A stretch of 64,000 bases of DNA from an uncultured Pelagimonas sp. GTDB lineage: Bacteria > Pseudomonadota > Alphaproteobacteria > Rhodobacterales > Rhodobacteraceae. Position numbers and translations under genes: made by a program. This document shows, piece by piece, positions 63,692 through 64,000 of this stretch. Where the stretch lies: NCBI RefSeq assembly GCF_947498515.1, contig NZ_CANMKO010000008.1:186001-250000 (forward strand). Direction: 5' to 3'. The notes below the pieces were generated by a model. It saw nothing but the letters and a program-made list of their open reading frames with translations, made no database searches and was not told where the DNA came from. Within the stretch, counting starts at the first letter, position 1; each line of letters opens with the position of its first letter.

Positions 63692-64000
63692 ATGATCGCG
63701 GCGGAAGACCTTGTTGCCCTCGTTCGCAACTACAACCCCAAGACAAACGAAAAGCTGATCCTCGCGGCCTATGATTATGGCCGCGAGATGCACGAAGGCC
63801 AGTTCCGCAAGTCGGGCGAGCCTTACTTTACCCATCCCGTCGCCGTTGCCGCCATTCTAACCGAGCAACAGCTGGATGACGCCACCATCATCACCGCCCT
63901 GCTGCACGACACCATCGAAGACACCCGGTCGACCTATACCGAAGTCTCTGAGAAATTCGGGCGTGAGATCGCCGATCTGGTCGATGGTGTGACCAAGCTG
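63692..64000 (+). CDS. Bifunctional (p)ppGpp synthetase/hydrolase, N-terminal part
   Basis: The first 103 codons of a Rel/Spo homologue (usually about 710 residues); the rest is outside the window. The visible HD hydrolase domain contains EGQFRKSGEPYFTHPVAVA (His-metal ligand region) and TALLHDTIEDT (the HD motif with the catalytic Glu-Asp). Alphaproteobacteria usually have one such enzyme (rsh/spoT). It starts 28 bp after rpoZ. Confidence 0.93.
   Translation, partial: MIAAEDLVALVRNYNPKTNEKLILAAYDYGREMHEGQFRKSGEPYFTHPVAVAAILTEQQLDDATIITALLHDTIEDTRSTYTEVSEKFGREIADLVDGVTKL

Overview
The window is chromosomal DNA of an alphaproteobacterium, almost certainly a marine Rhodobacteraceae (Roseobacter-group) species. 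This rests on gene content and neighbourhoods: a Na+-NQR operon, three tandem def genes next to fmt, a cho-type choline ABC transporter, DUF2125 and DUF3576 proteins, the folK-rpoZ-relA/spoT order, and GC-rich intergenic repeats of a style common in this family. Nearly all of it is dense housekeeping sequence. I see no prophage, insertion sequence, CRISPR array, tRNA or rRNA.

Layout. 1-4.4 kb: the 3' part of a secreted RTX-like protein gene, a DUF1643 gene, a PLP-dependent dehydratase, and a thioredoxin/TPR - LON-like - Trm112 operon. 4.4-11.8 kb: the sodium-pumping NADH:quinone reductase operon nqrABCDEF (minus strand) with its maturation genes apbE and nqrM transcribed divergently. 12-20 kb: a CBS protein, an EamA exporter, rplT-rpmI, pyk, an N-formylglutamate amidohydrolase homologue, DUF1244, a GST, and holA-lptE-leuS. 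22.8-26 kb: a glycosyltransferase, a DUF3576 lipoprotein and a major porin. 26-31 kb: a plus-strand run of yggS, a MocR-type regulator, ribF, a YcgN-family gene and ltaE that centres on PLP and flavin cofactors. 31-44.8 kb: a lysozyme-like lipoprotein, lolA, ftsK, a DapC-like aminotransferase, an amidase, a UbiH-like hydroxylase, two SDRs, GDPD, DUF2125 and a crotonase. 44.9-48.4 kb: a choline transporter operon (choX, LysE exporter, choW, choV) with a predicted BetI-type operator and an internal terminator. 48.5-58 kb: adenine deaminase, an MltB-like transglycosylase, a receiver-only protein, a glutathionyl-hydroquinone reductase-like protein, two YeaQ-type membrane proteins, fmt plus three def genes, and a MalY-like lyase. 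58-64 kb: TRIC, rnhA, a methyltransferase-LysE pair, ispH, cytochrome c, an NYN nuclease, folK, rpoZ and the start of a RelA/SpoT homologue.

The most unusual signals are in DNA structure rather than in genes. (1) There are four copies of a double-palindrome repeat, with a nearly fixed 20-bp arm (AAATTCCGTGCACGGAATTT) and a second palindrome that varies in sequence but stays symmetrical. (2) A long hairpin just 3' of ispH carries a canonical four-tract G-quadruplex motif as its apical loop. (3) Three copies of a GC-rich hairpin plus A/G-rich tail sit between adjacent genes. (4) A perfect terminator splits choX from the rest of its operon. Among proteins, the third peptide deformylase has lost both a metal-ligand cysteine and the catalytic glutamate, and a short TTG-started crotonase lacks both catalytic glutamates.
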